From NCBI GenBank assembly GCA_009781175.1, contig WQYQ01000001.1, forward strand, positions 285,728 through 349,727: a DNA stretch of 64,000 nt, given 5' to 3'. The stretch comes from Betaproteobacteria bacterium (GTDB lineage: Bacteria > Pseudomonadota > Gammaproteobacteria > Burkholderiales > Rhodocyclaceae). A program made the position numbers and the translations under genes. Each line of letters opens with the position of its first letter. Position 1 is the stretch's first letter. This document shows, one piece after another, positions 1 to 8,417 of the stretch. The notes below the pieces were generated by a model. That model made no database searches, was not told where the DNA came from, and saw only the letters and a program-made list of their open reading frames with translations.

Positions 1-89
1 GAGCGGGGTCATCATGGCCCCCAGGTTAAAGCGACTCACCTCGGCTTTTCCCGACGTAACGGGGCAATGCCCAATATCAATACGGGGTT

Positions 90-95
90 TATAAT
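90..95 (+). promoter_or_regulatory. Candidate -10 box of rhlE
   Basis: A perfect TATAAT lies about 60 bases upstream of the rhlE start. No good -35 hexamer is visible at 16-18 bases spacing, so this is only a candidate. It would leave a leader of roughly 50 bases, which is plausible for DEAD-box helicase genes that are often controlled through their leaders. Confidence 0.3.
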
Positions 96-154
96 TCTCA
101 GATTCTTTACCTACCGTCTCACCTGCAAAAAACAGAAGGACAACGGAACATTTA

Positions 155-1504
155 ATGTCATTTGCTGAACTAGGACTGATCCCCGAACTGCTGCGCGCCG
201 TCGAAGACGCCGGATACAGCGAGCCCACGCCAATCCAGCGCCAAGCCATTCCGATCGTACTCGAAGGGCGCGATGTCATGGGCGGGGCGCAGACCGGCAC
301 CGGCAAAACGGCGGGTTTTACCCTGCCGCTGCTGCAAAAACTCGCGCGCTGGGCGAATACCAGCACATCGCCAGCGCGCCACCCGGTGCGTGCGCTCGTG
401 CTCGCGCCGACGCGCGAACTGGCGATGCAGGTGCACGAATCGGTGCAAACCTACGCCAAGCACCTCACGCTGCGCTCGGCCTGCATTTACGGCGGCGTCG
501 ACATCAAACCGCAGCTTGCCGAATTACGCCGCGGCGTGGAAATCGTCGTCGCGACGCCGGGCCGCCTGCTCGACCATGTGGAACAGCGCAGCATCGCGCT
601 CGGCCAGGTGGAAATCGTCGTGCTCGACGAAGCCGACCGCATGCTCGACATGGGCTTCATTCCCGACATTCGCCGCATCCTTGGTTTGCTGCCGCAACAG
701 CGCCAAAGCCTGTTGTTCTCGGCCACGTTCTCGGAAGAAATCAAAAAGCTGGCCGACACGATGCTGCAAAACCCGCAGCTCATCGAAGTCGCGCGCCGCA
801 ACACGGTCAGCGAAACGATCACGCACCGCGTCTACCCCGCCAACGCCAACATCAAGCGCGAGCTGCTGACCTGGCTGCTGCACGACGACCGCAATGCCTC
901 GCAAGTGCTCGTTTTCGTCGCAACCAAGACCTACTGCGCCCGCTTGGCGCGGCAACTGCAGAAAGACGGCATTTCGGCCGACGCGATCCACGGCGACAAA
1001 AATCAGCAGCAACGCACCGAAGCGCTCGAAGGTTTCAAGAGCGGCCAGATCCGCGTTCTGGTCGCCACCGACGTCGCCGCGCGCGGTCTCGACATCGACG
1101 ACCTGCCTTATGTCGTGAACTTCGAGCTGCCGCATACCGCGGAAGACTATGTGCACCGGATCGGCCGCACCGGCCGCGCAGGCAAGCAAGGCAATGCGGT
1201 ATCGCTCGTCGCGCCCGAGGAGCAGATCCGTCTGAGCGCGATCGAAAAACTCATCAAACTCAAAATCCCGCAGGAAACCGTAGCCGGCTTCGACATCGCC
1301 GCCACACCGGATTCCACGCGGCGGATTTTGCGCAACCAGGCCGCGGACCGGCGCGCCCACATCGCGCCCGACGGTTTCGATTTCAGCCGCCCCTACTCCG
1401 TCCAGCCGGAAAGCGAAACAGAAACCGCTTCGGCATCCAGACCCAATCCGCTCAAACGGCCAATTCGTCCGGTTGCGGCCTTGCTGGGTGGAAGCGGACG
1501 CTGA
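155..1504 (+). CDS. rhlE: DEAD-box ATP-dependent RNA helicase, RhlE type
   Basis: A 449-residue cytoplasmic RNA helicase that unwinds RNA duplexes using ATP, as in ribosome assembly or mRNA turnover. The family motifs appear in order: Q motif TPIQ (25-28), Walker A AQTGTGKT (45-52), DEAD (158-161), SAT (189-191) and HRIGRTGR (from 334). The two RecA-like domains are followed by a short basic, proline-rich tail of about 70 residues typical of RhlE. The start is the ATG preceded by a purine-rich leader. It stands alone, upstream of an unrelated toxin-antitoxin pair. RhlE rather than SrmB or RhlB is judged from the N-terminal FAELGL start and the tail; the exact paralogue is an inference. Confidence 0.9.
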   Translation: MSFAELGLIPELLRAVEDAGYSEPTPIQRQAIPIVLEGRDVMGGAQTGTGKTAGFTLPLLQKLARWANTSTSPARHPVRALVLAPTRELAMQVHESVQTYAKHLTLRSACIYGGVDIKPQLAELRRGVEIVVATPGRLLDHVEQRSIALGQVEIVVLDEADRMLDMGFIPDIRRILGLLPQQRQSLLFSATFSEEIKKLADTMLQNPQLIEVARRNTVSETITHRVYPANANIKRELLTWLLHDDRNASQVLVFVATKTYCARLARQLQKDGISADAIHGDKNQQQRTEALEGFKSGQIRVLVATDVAARGLDIDDLPYVVNFELPHTAEDYVHRIGRTGRAGKQGNAVSLVAPEEQIRLSAIEKLIKLKIPQETVAGFDIAATPDSTRRILRNQAADRRAHIAPDGFDFSRPYSVQPESETETASASRPNPLKRPIRPVAALLGGSGR

Positions 1505-1541
1505 ACGCTCGCTTCCCTGCACGGCAATATTCCTTGCGAAA

Positions 1542-1570
1542 ATGCATTCAAATTACTATAGTGAATGCGT
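1542..1570. promoter_or_regulatory. Operator/promoter of the toxin-antitoxin pair
   Basis: An inverted repeat, ATGCATTCA (1542-1550) and TGAATGCGT (1562-1570), has 8 of 9 arm positions paired. It encloses the AT-rich spacer AATTACTATAG, which holds a -10-like TACTAT (1555-1560). A further GAATGCG copy follows at 1572. This arrangement fits autorepression by the ribbon-helix-helix antitoxin encoded just downstream, as is known for FitAB/VapBC systems. The link to the antitoxin is inferred. Confidence 0.5.
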
Positions 1571-1596
1571 CGAATGCGTTTTTGTGAGGTGATTCC

Positions 1597-1851
1597 ATGG
1601 CAATGCTGACAGTACGCAATCTACCCGATGACGTACACCGTGCGCTGCGGGTGCAGGCTGCTCGACACGGACGCAGCACTGAGGCCGAAGTCCGCGAGAT
1701 CCTGGCTGCCGCAGTCAAGCCGGAAACACGCGTTCGCTTGGGCGATGCCCTCGCGGCGCTGGGCCGCAAGGTCGGCCTGACGAACGAAGATTTCGAGGTC
1801 TTTCAGCAAGTGAGGGACAAAACGCCGGCCGAGCCGCTGAGGCTTGAATGA
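1597..1851 (+). CDS. FitA/StbC-type ribbon-helix-helix antitoxin
   Basis: An 84-residue protein whose N-terminus (MLTVRNLPDDVHRALRVQAA) matches the ribbon-helix-helix DNA-binding fold of FitA/StbC antitoxins, followed by the typical STEAEVREIL helix. The C-terminal part should wrap and neutralise the PIN toxin. The start ATG follows a GAGGTG ribosome-binding site; an internal ATG two codons on is also possible. The stop overlaps the toxin start by 4 bases (ATGA), implying translational coupling. The protein and toxin together would bind the inverted repeat upstream. Family assignment is strong; its in vivo partner is inferred from adjacency. Confidence 0.85.
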   Translation: MAMLTVRNLPDDVHRALRVQAARHGRSTEAEVREILAAAVKPETRVRLGDALAALGRKVGLTNEDFEVFQQVRDKTPAEPLRLE

Positions 1852-2261
1852 TCGTTCTCGATACTAACGTCGTCTCCGAGGCGATGAAACCTGAGCCACA
1901 TCCGGCTGTACAGGTTTGGCTGAACGATCAGACAGCCGAAACCTTGTATCTCTCCAGCGTGACATTGGCCGAGTTGCTGTTTGGCATCGGCGCGCTCCCG
2001 GCTGGCAAGCGCAAGGATATGCTGGCGCAAACCCTTGACGGCCTGATGGGACTATTCAGGGATCGGGTGCTCCCATTCGACATTGACGCCGCGCGGCGCT
2101 ACGCCGAGTTGGCCGTGACAGCCAAGACTGCTGGACGAGGGTTTCCAACACCTGACGGCTACATTGCCGCAATTGCCGCCTCGCGCGGGTTCTTGGTGGC
2201 GTCACGCGATACCGCTCCCTACGAAGCCGTCGGCGTTACGGTCATCAATCCGTGGGACTAA
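1848..2261 (+). CDS. vapC: PIN-domain endoribonuclease toxin, VapC/FitB family
   Basis: A 137-residue PIN-domain toxin. The acidic residues expected to hold Mg2+ are all present: D5 in LDTNV, E42 in LAELLFG, D103 in TPDGYIAA and D121 in SRDT. It is therefore predicted to be catalytically intact, cleaving RNA (often tRNA or rRNA in characterised VapC proteins). Length is normal for the family. The start codon overlaps the antitoxin stop. Such modules are frequently mobile; here there is no integrase or IS next to it. Confidence 0.88.
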   Translation: MIVLDTNVVSEAMKPEPHPAVQVWLNDQTAETLYLSSVTLAELLFGIGALPAGKRKDMLAQTLDGLMGLFRDRVLPFDIDAARRYAELAVTAKTAGRGFPTPDGYIAAIAASRGFLVASRDTAPYEAVGVTVINPWD

Positions 2262-2286
2262 ACATCCAGTGTATGGTCGAACAAAC

Positions 2287-3357
2287 TTAGATATTCAAAC
2301 GCTCACCGTACCCCGTCAGCTCCAAATAACCACGCCCGATACGCTGTCCCGCCTCGAAAGCCGTGACAGCGCCCTCCCAATAGACCGCCCCGGTCGAACG
2401 CCGGCTGTCGAGTTCCTGGTCATCCATTAAAGGCTTAAGTTGCAGTTCGCGGCCTGCGACCCGGATTCGCACTTCGACCGGATAACGCCAGCCGGTGCGC
2501 GGACTCGTCCATTCGCGCAAGGTTTCCCAAACGATGTCTCCGGGCCCGAAACGCAGCGTTTCGCCCGAAGCCTTGCGCCATGTCCCGCCGAACCAGAGCG
2601 CCGAGCCGTCCTGACGGCGCATGCGGAACAGCATCAAAGCGCCGCCATCGTTGAGGTTGACGCCAGCCCAATCCCAGCCCGCGGCCTCGGGATGCATCAG
2701 CTCGCTCGACCATTCGTGGTCGAACCATGCACGGCCGCTGACCTCGAAACGCTGGCCTTTGACGGTGACCGTTCCGCGCAGCGGCCACTGCGGCATGCTT
2801 ACGTAATAACTTGCGTGTTCCTTTCCGGGAGCTTTCTGGCTCCACCCGTCCTTGCCTTGCAAAAGAACGGGAGGCGGCGGCGCGCCATCGAGCAGCAGCG
2901 CGAAATCCCGGCTGTCTACGCGGACATGCAGGCCATCGTTGCGGACCTCCATGCGCCAATGATCGAGAAATATCGACAAGCGATCCGTTTCCGCGCCGAC
3001 AAGACCGAAACCCGCGCGCGCCGCGCGTGAGTCGTGTAGCAGCCGATGCTCTCCCGGCCAGGCCAGCGCGGCATGCGCGATGACGATATGGCGCGGCGAG
3101 AAAGCGCTCGGATTGTCCTCGGCGATCCCGGGGCGGACCTGAAAGAAGGTCACTTGGAAACCGAAATCCGGCACACCGGGCGCGCTCAGCCATCCGGTCA
3201 AATACCACCATTCGGTTCGATACTCGGGATGCGCAGCGTGATCGCGCGGGAAAACCAATCTGCGGGGGACGACAGGCGGATAGGCGGCGGCGCGCGCCGA
3301 TTGCAACCAAGGCAGGGCAAACGCGGCGGCAAGCAGACGGCGGCGTGAAAGATGCAT
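2287..3357 (-). CDS. Tat-exported AttH/CrtC-like lipocalin-domain protein
   Basis: A 356-residue protein of the AttH family, related to carotenoid 1,2-hydratase (CrtC), built from two lipocalin-like beta-barrel halves. The N-terminus SRRRLLAAAFALPWLQSARA looks like a twin-arginine signal peptide with cleavage after ARA, so it should be exported folded to the periplasm. The conserved EWWYLTGWL and FDHEWSS segments are characteristic of the family. It is the last gene of a three-gene minus-strand operon and starts directly after the stop of the permease, with no gap. Its ligand is unknown. Neighbouring squalene genes suggest a lipid or isoprenoid, but this is inference. Confidence 0.75.
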   Translation of the reverse strand: MHLSRRRLLAAAFALPWLQSARAAAYPPVVPRRLVFPRDHAAHPEYRTEWWYLTGWLSAPGVPDFGFQVTFFQVRPGIAEDNPSAFSPRHIVIAHAALAWPGEHRLLHDSRAARAGFGLVGAETDRLSIFLDHWRMEVRNDGLHVRVDSRDFALLLDGAPPPPVLLQGKDGWSQKAPGKEHASYYVSMPQWPLRGTVTVKGQRFEVSGRAWFDHEWSSELMHPEAAGWDWAGVNLNDGGALMLFRMRRQDGSALWFGGTWRKASGETLRFGPGDIVWETLREWTSPRTGWRYPVEVRIRVAGRELQLKPLMDDQELDSRRSTGAVYWEGAVTAFEAGQRIGRGYLELTGYGERLNI

Positions 3358-5859
3358 TCAACTATCCTCGCGCACAGCGCGCAACGCGCCTTCACGCATG
3401 GCCTGTGCACCCGCGAGACGGGCGGCTAGAGCGGCCGACGCGATCATCGCAAGCGAGAAGCCAAGCAGGCTCAGCCAGGGAATCGAGAAGTCCATGCTCC
3501 AATGGAAACTTTGACGATTGATGACGCGCACCAGCAGCACGCCGATCAAACCGCCCGCGGCCAAGCCGCCGAGCACGCCGAGCCCGGCGGTCAAAGCGCC
3601 CTCGCATGCCAGGGTTGCCCCGATCTGACCCCGAGTCAGCCCAAGGTGGCGCAGCATGCCGAATTCCTTTTTCCGCGCCGCAACCGCAGCCGCGAAACTT
3701 GCCGCGATGCCGAAAAGCCCAATCAGCACCGCACAGGCTTCGAGCGCGTAAGTCACCGCGAAAGTGCGGTCGAACAATGCCAGACTGGAGCGGCGGATCT
3801 CGCCCGCGCTCACGATGTCGAGCGCCGCGCCGAAACGCTGGCGCAATTCAGCACTAACGTTTTCCGCGCTCGCGCCCGGCGCAAGCCAGAGCGCGGCGTC
3901 GGTCGCCAGCGCATCCGCGTTGAAGCGCCGATAGACGGCCAAGTCAATCAACACCGCGCCGTTCTGGCGCGCGTAGTCACGCCACACGCCGGCGACCTTA
4001 AAGCTTCGGTAAACGCCACCGAACGGCAATTCGATCGCCATTCCGGGACGCCAGCCGAACAGATCCTGCGCCGCTTCCGAAATCCAGATCGGCGTATCGC
4101 CAGCGGCAACCCTCTGCTCCGCCTGCATCGGAAACAGCGCACCCGCACCTTCCGCGGGAATCCGCCGCGCGACAATGGAAAGCGGCAATACGCTTCCCGG
4201 CAGTCGGATCTGCTCGTGCCGGACGTACTCGACACGGGCAACGCCCGGCATGCGCTCAAGCGCCATCTGCGCCGCGGCGTCGAGCCCGCCGGCCTGCCCG
4301 ATGCGTCCGGCGCGCACATAAAGATCCGCCGGCAGCACGCGGTCGAGCCAGGCATCGACCGAATCGCGGAACGACGCCACCATGATCGCCATCGCAACCG
4401 CCAAGGCCACGCTCGCGAGTACGCCTCCGCTCGCAATCACGGCTTGACCTGAAGCGCCCGCGACGCGTTGGCGCGCCAGATCGAAAACAATCGCCTGCAT
4501 GGCGGGCAGATGCGCAAAGAGCCTGCGCGCCAGAGCGGGCAACAAGGCAATCGCGCCGACGAGCACGCAAACGACCGCCAGATAACCGGCCACCGGCAGG
4601 CCGCCGAGCGGCGGAATCGCCGCCAGCGGGAAAGCCAGCAATAGAAAACCCACGCCCAGCCGACGCCGCGTCGGCAACTTCGGCACGCTCGGCTGATAGC
4701 CGCTGCGCAAGGCCGGCGCTGGAGCGGCCCGCACCGCCGCGCGCGCCGGCCAGGCCGAGCCCGCCACGGCGGCGATGAATCCGAGCGCGACGAAAACCAG
4801 GCTGGTCGGCCAATCGAAACTCAGCGCGGTCGGCGCGTCGGAAAAATAACCCGCGCCCAGATCTCCGCCCAGCACGCGCAAGGCCACGCCGGCGAACAGG
4901 AAGCCTAGCGCAAGGCCCGCCAAACCACCCAGCAAACCTAATGCGGCCCCTTCGGCGAGCACGCCCGTCAGCAACATGTGGCGGCTGACGCCCAAGGCGC
5001 GCAGCAGCGCGAATTCCGCCCCGCGCCGCACCACCGACAGGGCTTGCGAAGCGAAAACGAGGAAAGCGCCCGTCGCCAGCGCGACCACCGCAAGCATGCC
5101 GAGATTCGCGCGGTAAGCCCGCGACAGGGCCGCCGCCTGCATCGCCGCCGCTTCGGGCTGCACCAGCGTGAGGCCCGGCGGCAGCAACCCGGCAAGCTGC
5201 GCGCGCGCCTGCGACGGCGCGACACCTTCGGCCCAGCGCAAATCGATGCGCTGCAAACGGCCAAGCTGGTCCAGCGTAAGCTGCGCGGCGGCAATATCCA
5301 TCAAGCCGAAACGCGCCCCATCCTCGCCGCCATGCAGCGTTCCCACCACGCGCAAATCGCGGATCGCAAGCCCGACTTTTACGCGCAGCGTCTGGCCCGG
5401 CTCAAGCCGCAGCTCGCGCATCGCGGCGCTGGAAAGGAACACGGCGTCGGCGGCAAAACGGCTTTCCGATGCTTGCGTGGAGTCCAACTTCGGCGACAGG
5501 CCGGGCTGAATGCGCGCCGCCCGCAGCAGGTCGAGGCCCAGGATGCGTAAGCTGCCCGGTTTGTCGGCAAGCGGTGCTTCAATATCGACGACCGGGCTTG
5601 CGACTTCAACGCTGTCCAGGCGGGCGACCCGCGCATAGAGCGCTTCATCGAAACCTTGGCGCGGCCCGATGATTTGCATATCGGCCTCGCCCGAAATCAC
5701 ACGCACGCCATGTTCAAACGCATCGAGCGCCGAACGATTGACAAGATTGACGGCAACCCCCAGTGCGACGCCGAGCGCAATCGCAATGAAAGAGAGGATG
5801 CTTGCCAAACGGCGGCGTGAGAGCCCCGCGACGAAGAGCGAAAAAATCAGCCGCATCAT
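3358..5859 (-). CDS. ABC transporter permease with two FtsX domains
   Basis: An 833-residue inner-membrane permease of the MacB/LolCDE mechanotransmission superfamily. It has an N-terminal membrane segment (ILSFIAIALGVALGVAVNLV), a large periplasmic region, a first FtsX block, central hydrophobic helices, a second periplasmic region and a second FtsX block ending near the C-terminus. This is a fused double-FtsX layout as in AttF/AttG-like or YbbP-like permeases. The start is taken as the ATG overlapping the ATPase stop (ATGATGA). A longer frame to 5943 would overlap the ATPase by 88 bases and is unlikely. Partner ATPase is upstream and the exported lipocalin downstream. Confidence 0.85.
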   Translation of the reverse strand: MMRLIFSLFVAGLSRRRLASILSFIAIALGVALGVAVNLVNRSALDAFEHGVRVISGEADMQIIGPRQGFDEALYARVARLDSVEVASPVVDIEAPLADKPGSLRILGLDLLRAARIQPGLSPKLDSTQASESRFAADAVFLSSAAMRELRLEPGQTLRVKVGLAIRDLRVVGTLHGGEDGARFGLMDIAAAQLTLDQLGRLQRIDLRWAEGVAPSQARAQLAGLLPPGLTLVQPEAAAMQAAALSRAYRANLGMLAVVALATGAFLVFASQALSVVRRGAEFALLRALGVSRHMLLTGVLAEGAALGLLGGLAGLALGFLFAGVALRVLGGDLGAGYFSDAPTALSFDWPTSLVFVALGFIAAVAGSAWPARAAVRAAPAPALRSGYQPSVPKLPTRRRLGVGFLLLAFPLAAIPPLGGLPVAGYLAVVCVLVGAIALLPALARRLFAHLPAMQAIVFDLARQRVAGASGQAVIASGGVLASVALAVAMAIMVASFRDSVDAWLDRVLPADLYVRAGRIGQAGGLDAAAQMALERMPGVARVEYVRHEQIRLPGSVLPLSIVARRIPAEGAGALFPMQAEQRVAAGDTPIWISEAAQDLFGWRPGMAIELPFGGVYRSFKVAGVWRDYARQNGAVLIDLAVYRRFNADALATDAALWLAPGASAENVSAELRQRFGAALDIVSAGEIRRSSLALFDRTFAVTYALEACAVLIGLFGIAASFAAAVAARKKEFGMLRHLGLTRGQIGATLACEGALTAGLGVLGGLAAGGLIGVLLVRVINRQSFHWSMDFSIPWLSLLGFSLAMIASAALAARLAGAQAMREGALRAVREDS

Positions 5860-6512
5860 GCTTCGCACAGCCGCCCGTTTTCGAGCGTCAAAACGCGGTC
5901 CGCAACGGCCGCGGCTTGCGATGAATGCGTCACCATCAAACACATCGCCCCCTGCGTGCGCACCTGCTGCGCGAGCAGCGCAAGAATCCGCTGCGCATTT
6001 TCGGGATCGAGATTGCCCGTGGGCTCATCGGCCAGCACCAGCGTCGGCCGATGCACCAGCGCGCGCGCAATCGCCAGGCGCTGCAACTCCCCTCCCGAAA
6101 GCTCGCCCGGCCAGCCCGCGCCGCGCACACCAAGGCCGACCGACTCCAGCATCGATTGCGCAGCCGCTCGCGCCTGAGTCGATCCGACGCCCTGCAAACG
6201 CAAGGGCAAGACCGCGTTGTCGAGAATCGTCAGATGCGGCAGCACATGAAAAGCCTGAAACACGAAACCCAGATGATCGCGCCGCCAGCGGGTGCGCGCA
6301 TCGTCGTCGAGGCCCGCGAGCGAATTGCCGTTCAGGCGCACATCACCCCCATCCGCCGACTCAAGCCCGGCGATCAGATTCAACAAGGTCGACTTTCCCG
6401 TGCCCGACTCGCCGCGAATCGCAACGAAACCGCCCGCCTCCAGGCGCAAGGAGAGTGCGGAAAACAGGTTCCGATCGCCAATGGTTTTAGTCAAAGCAAT
6501 GAGTTCAAGCAT
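5856..6512 (-). CDS. LolD/MacB-type ABC transporter ATPase
   Basis: A 218-residue ATP-binding subunit. It has Walker A GESGTGKS (34-41), signature LSGGELQRLAIARAL and Walker B LVLADEPTGNLD, all intact. The LSGGE signature and DEPTGNLD are typical of the LolD/MacB/FtsE group that drives lipid or lipoprotein extraction rather than solute import. It is the first gene of the minus-strand operon and overlaps the permease start. The operon is divergent from hpnC with about 90 bases between the starts, so the promoters share one short region. Confidence 0.88.
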   Translation of the reverse strand: MLELIALTKTIGDRNLFSALSLRLEAGGFVAIRGESGTGKSTLLNLIAGLESADGGDVRLNGNSLAGLDDDARTRWRRDHLGFVFQAFHVLPHLTILDNAVLPLRLQGVGSTQARAAAQSMLESVGLGVRGAGWPGELSGGELQRLAIARALVHRPTLVLADEPTGNLDPENAQRILALLAQQVRTQGAMCLMVTHSSQAAAVADRVLTLENGRLCEA

Positions 6513-6602
6513 TTTCCCGGATGCGGATTATTTGTTGAATGCAACATCTATTGTCGCCCGTACCGGCGGTGACCATAGCCGCTATATACTCCGCCCCTCA
6601 TC

Positions 6603-7415
6603 ATGGCTGTCAATCATTACGAAAACTTCCCTGTTGCCTCGATCCTCGTGCCAGCGCGCCAACGCCCGGCGGTGGAAGCGCTCTACGCGTTCGCCCGCAG
6701 CGCCGACGATCTGGCCGACGAAGGCGAGGCCACGTCGGCCGAAAGGCTCGCCGCGCTGAATGATTTTCGGCGCGGAATCGACGCGATCGAACGTGGCGAA
6801 ACGCCGGACGATCCGATTTTCGGACGGCTCGCCGGTATTGTGCGCGAATATGGGCTTGCCACGAGCCTGCTGCGCGACTTACTCGACGCCTTCGCGCAAG
6901 ATGTCGTCAAGACGCGCTACGCGGACTTCGCCGAGCTATGCGACTATAGCCGGCGCTCGGCGGAGCCGGTCGGCAGGCTGATGCTACAGATTTTCGCTGC
7001 CGACACGGCACAGCACCGCGCCTGGTCCGATCACATCTGCACCAGTCTGCAACTCATCAATTTTTGGCAGGATGTGGCAATCGACTGGCGCAAAGGCCGG
7101 GTCTATCTCCCGCTTGACGAATGCGAACGCTTTGGCGTGTCCGAAGCGCAGATCGGAGCCGGCTATGTCGATGCGCGCTGGCGCGCGCTGATGCGCTTCG
7201 AGGTCGAGCGTGCGCAGACATGGATGCTCGCCGGCGCGCCGCTCGCAACCGCCCTGCCCGGCCGCTTCGGCTGGGAGATCCGGCTTGTCGTCCAGGGAGG
7301 CTTAAGAATTCTTCAAGCGATCGAAGCGGCCGGCTATGATGTGTTCCAACACCGCCCCCGCCTCGGGGCAATCGATTGGGTGCGGCTCGCGTGGCGCGCC
7401 GCCTTGATGAAATGA
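6603..7415 (+). CDS. hpnC: HpnC, squalene-synthase-like prenyltransferase
   Basis: A 270-residue member of the phytoene/squalene synthase family. In the known HpnCDE route it converts presqualene diphosphate to hydroxysqualene. The first Asp-rich motif is DDLAD at 35-39 and the second region is NFWQDVAIDWRKGRVYLP. The HpnC type is supported by the ENFPVAS N-terminus. A TATACT box lies at 6585-6590 but very close to the start, so the promoter is uncertain. The stop overlaps the hpnD start (ATGA). No hpnE or shc is in the window. Confidence 0.9.
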   Translation: MAVNHYENFPVASILVPARQRPAVEALYAFARSADDLADEGEATSAERLAALNDFRRGIDAIERGETPDDPIFGRLAGIVREYGLATSLLRDLLDAFAQDVVKTRYADFAELCDYSRRSAEPVGRLMLQIFAADTAQHRAWSDHICTSLQLINFWQDVAIDWRKGRVYLPLDECERFGVSEAQIGAGYVDARWRALMRFEVERAQTWMLAGAPLATALPGRFGWEIRLVVQGGLRILQAIEAAGYDVFQHRPRLGAIDWVRLAWRAALMK

Positions 7416-8248
7416 TGAATCCCGACGCCTATTGCCAGGAAAAAGCCGCCGCCAGCGGTTCTTCCTTCTACTACAGCTTTTTGTTTCTGCCGACCGAGCG
7501 GCGCCGCGCAATCACCGCGCTATATGCGTTCTGCCGCGAAGTCGACGATGTCGTCGACGAATGCCACGATCCGCAGCTCGCCCAAGCCAAGCTCGACTGG
7601 TGGCGGCGCGAAGTTGCCGCGATCTATCACGGCGAACCGACACACCCGGTCGCGCTTGCACTCAAAGCCATCGCCCCCCGCTTCAATCTCCCCGAGGAAA
7701 ATCTGCTGGAGATCATCGACGGCATGGAGATGGATTTGCACCAGTCGCGCTATCTCGACTACAAAAACCTGGCGCTCTACTGCCATCGTGTCGCGGGTGT
7801 CGTGGGCTTGCTGGCGGCCGAAATCTTCGGCTACACGAACCGGCAGACGCTCAAATACGCGCATGAACTCGGGCTGGCGTTTCAGCTCACGAACATCATC
7901 CGCGATGTCGGCGAAGATGCGATGCGCGGTAGGATCTATCTACCGCTTGAGGATCTTCGGCGTTTCAATGTCACCGCCAAAGAGATTATCGAGCGCCAGC
8001 ACAGCGAGCGTTTCGAAGCTTTGATGCGGTTCCAGATCGAACGTGCCGAAACGCATTATGCGCAAGCGCTTGAACTGTTGCCGCGCGAAGACCGGCGCAA
8101 ACAGAAAGCCGGATTGATCATGGCCGCGATTTACCGCGAGCTGCTGCACGAAATCCAGGCGGAAGGCTGCAAAGTGCTGACGCAACGGACATCGTTGACC
8201 TCTTCACGCAAGCTATGGCTTACGCTGCGCACCGCGCTCTTCGGCTAA
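7412..8248 (+). CDS. hpnD: HpnD, presqualene diphosphate synthase
   Basis: A 278-residue squalene/phytoene synthase family enzyme. HpnD condenses two farnesyl diphosphates to presqualene diphosphate, the first step of hopanoid squalene synthesis. Motifs are DDVVD at 45-49 and RDVGED in the second Asp-rich region, with GSSFYYSFLFLP near the N-terminus. The start is the ATG overlapping the hpnC stop; a longer in-frame extension to 7376 lies inside hpnC and is unlikely. The stop codon touches a palindromic repeat element and a terminator follows. The usual third gene hpnE is not next to it. Confidence 0.9.
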   Translation: MMNPDAYCQEKAAASGSSFYYSFLFLPTERRRAITALYAFCREVDDVVDECHDPQLAQAKLDWWRREVAAIYHGEPTHPVALALKAIAPRFNLPEENLLEIIDGMEMDLHQSRYLDYKNLALYCHRVAGVVGLLAAEIFGYTNRQTLKYAHELGLAFQLTNIIRDVGEDAMRGRIYLPLEDLRRFNVTAKEIIERQHSERFEALMRFQIERAETHYAQALELLPREDRRKQKAGLIMAAIYRELLHEIQAEGCKVLTQRTSLTSSRKLWLTLRTALFG

Positions 8249-8349
8249 TTCCGTTCCTATATGGACGATTACTTTGTCGGCTTTGCTTGCCGTGCTCCAG
8301 CACTGTCTGCGCTTCGCCTTCGCGTACTCAATCGATATAGAAACGGAAT
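8248..8349. repeat. Intergenic palindromic repeat element, copy 1
   Basis: A 102-base element has outer arms ATTCCGTTCCTATAT and its imperfect complement ATATAGAAACGGAAT (one mismatch). It encloses a core TTGCCGTGCTCCAGCACTG followed by TCTGCGCTTCGCC. The inner hairpin is GTGCT/AGCAC. The core matches, on the opposite strand, the element at 52371-52483, while the outer arms differ. It begins on the last base of the hpnD stop codon. It resembles the short palindromic intergenic repeats common in betaproteobacteria; its mobility and function are unknown. Confidence 0.6.
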
Positions 8350-8365
8350 AAGAGCTGTAATAAAA

Positions 8366-8395
8366 AACGGGCGCCTATTTGCATAGACGCCCGTT
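8366..8395. terminator. Bidirectional terminator between hpnD and the alcohol dehydrogenase gene
   Basis: A hairpin with arms AACGGGCG and CGCCCGTT, extended by CTA/TAG inside, is preceded by a run of A and followed by a weak T stretch. It lies between convergent genes and can serve both: hpnCD on plus, and the dehydrogenase gene on minus, where the A run reads as T. Confidence 0.7.
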
Positions 8396-8417
8396 CATTT
8401 AGAGCCTGTTCAGAATC

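Noticed and set aside
5860..5943. Longer start for the FtsX permease
   Set aside because: It would lie inside the ATPase gene, and the ATGATGA overlap with the ATPase stop is a typical coupled start.
8406..8417. CTGTTCAGAATC repeated at 19782-19793, just before pilU
   Set aside because: A 12-base match between two places in a 64 kb sequence is expected many times by chance, and neither flank is conserved.
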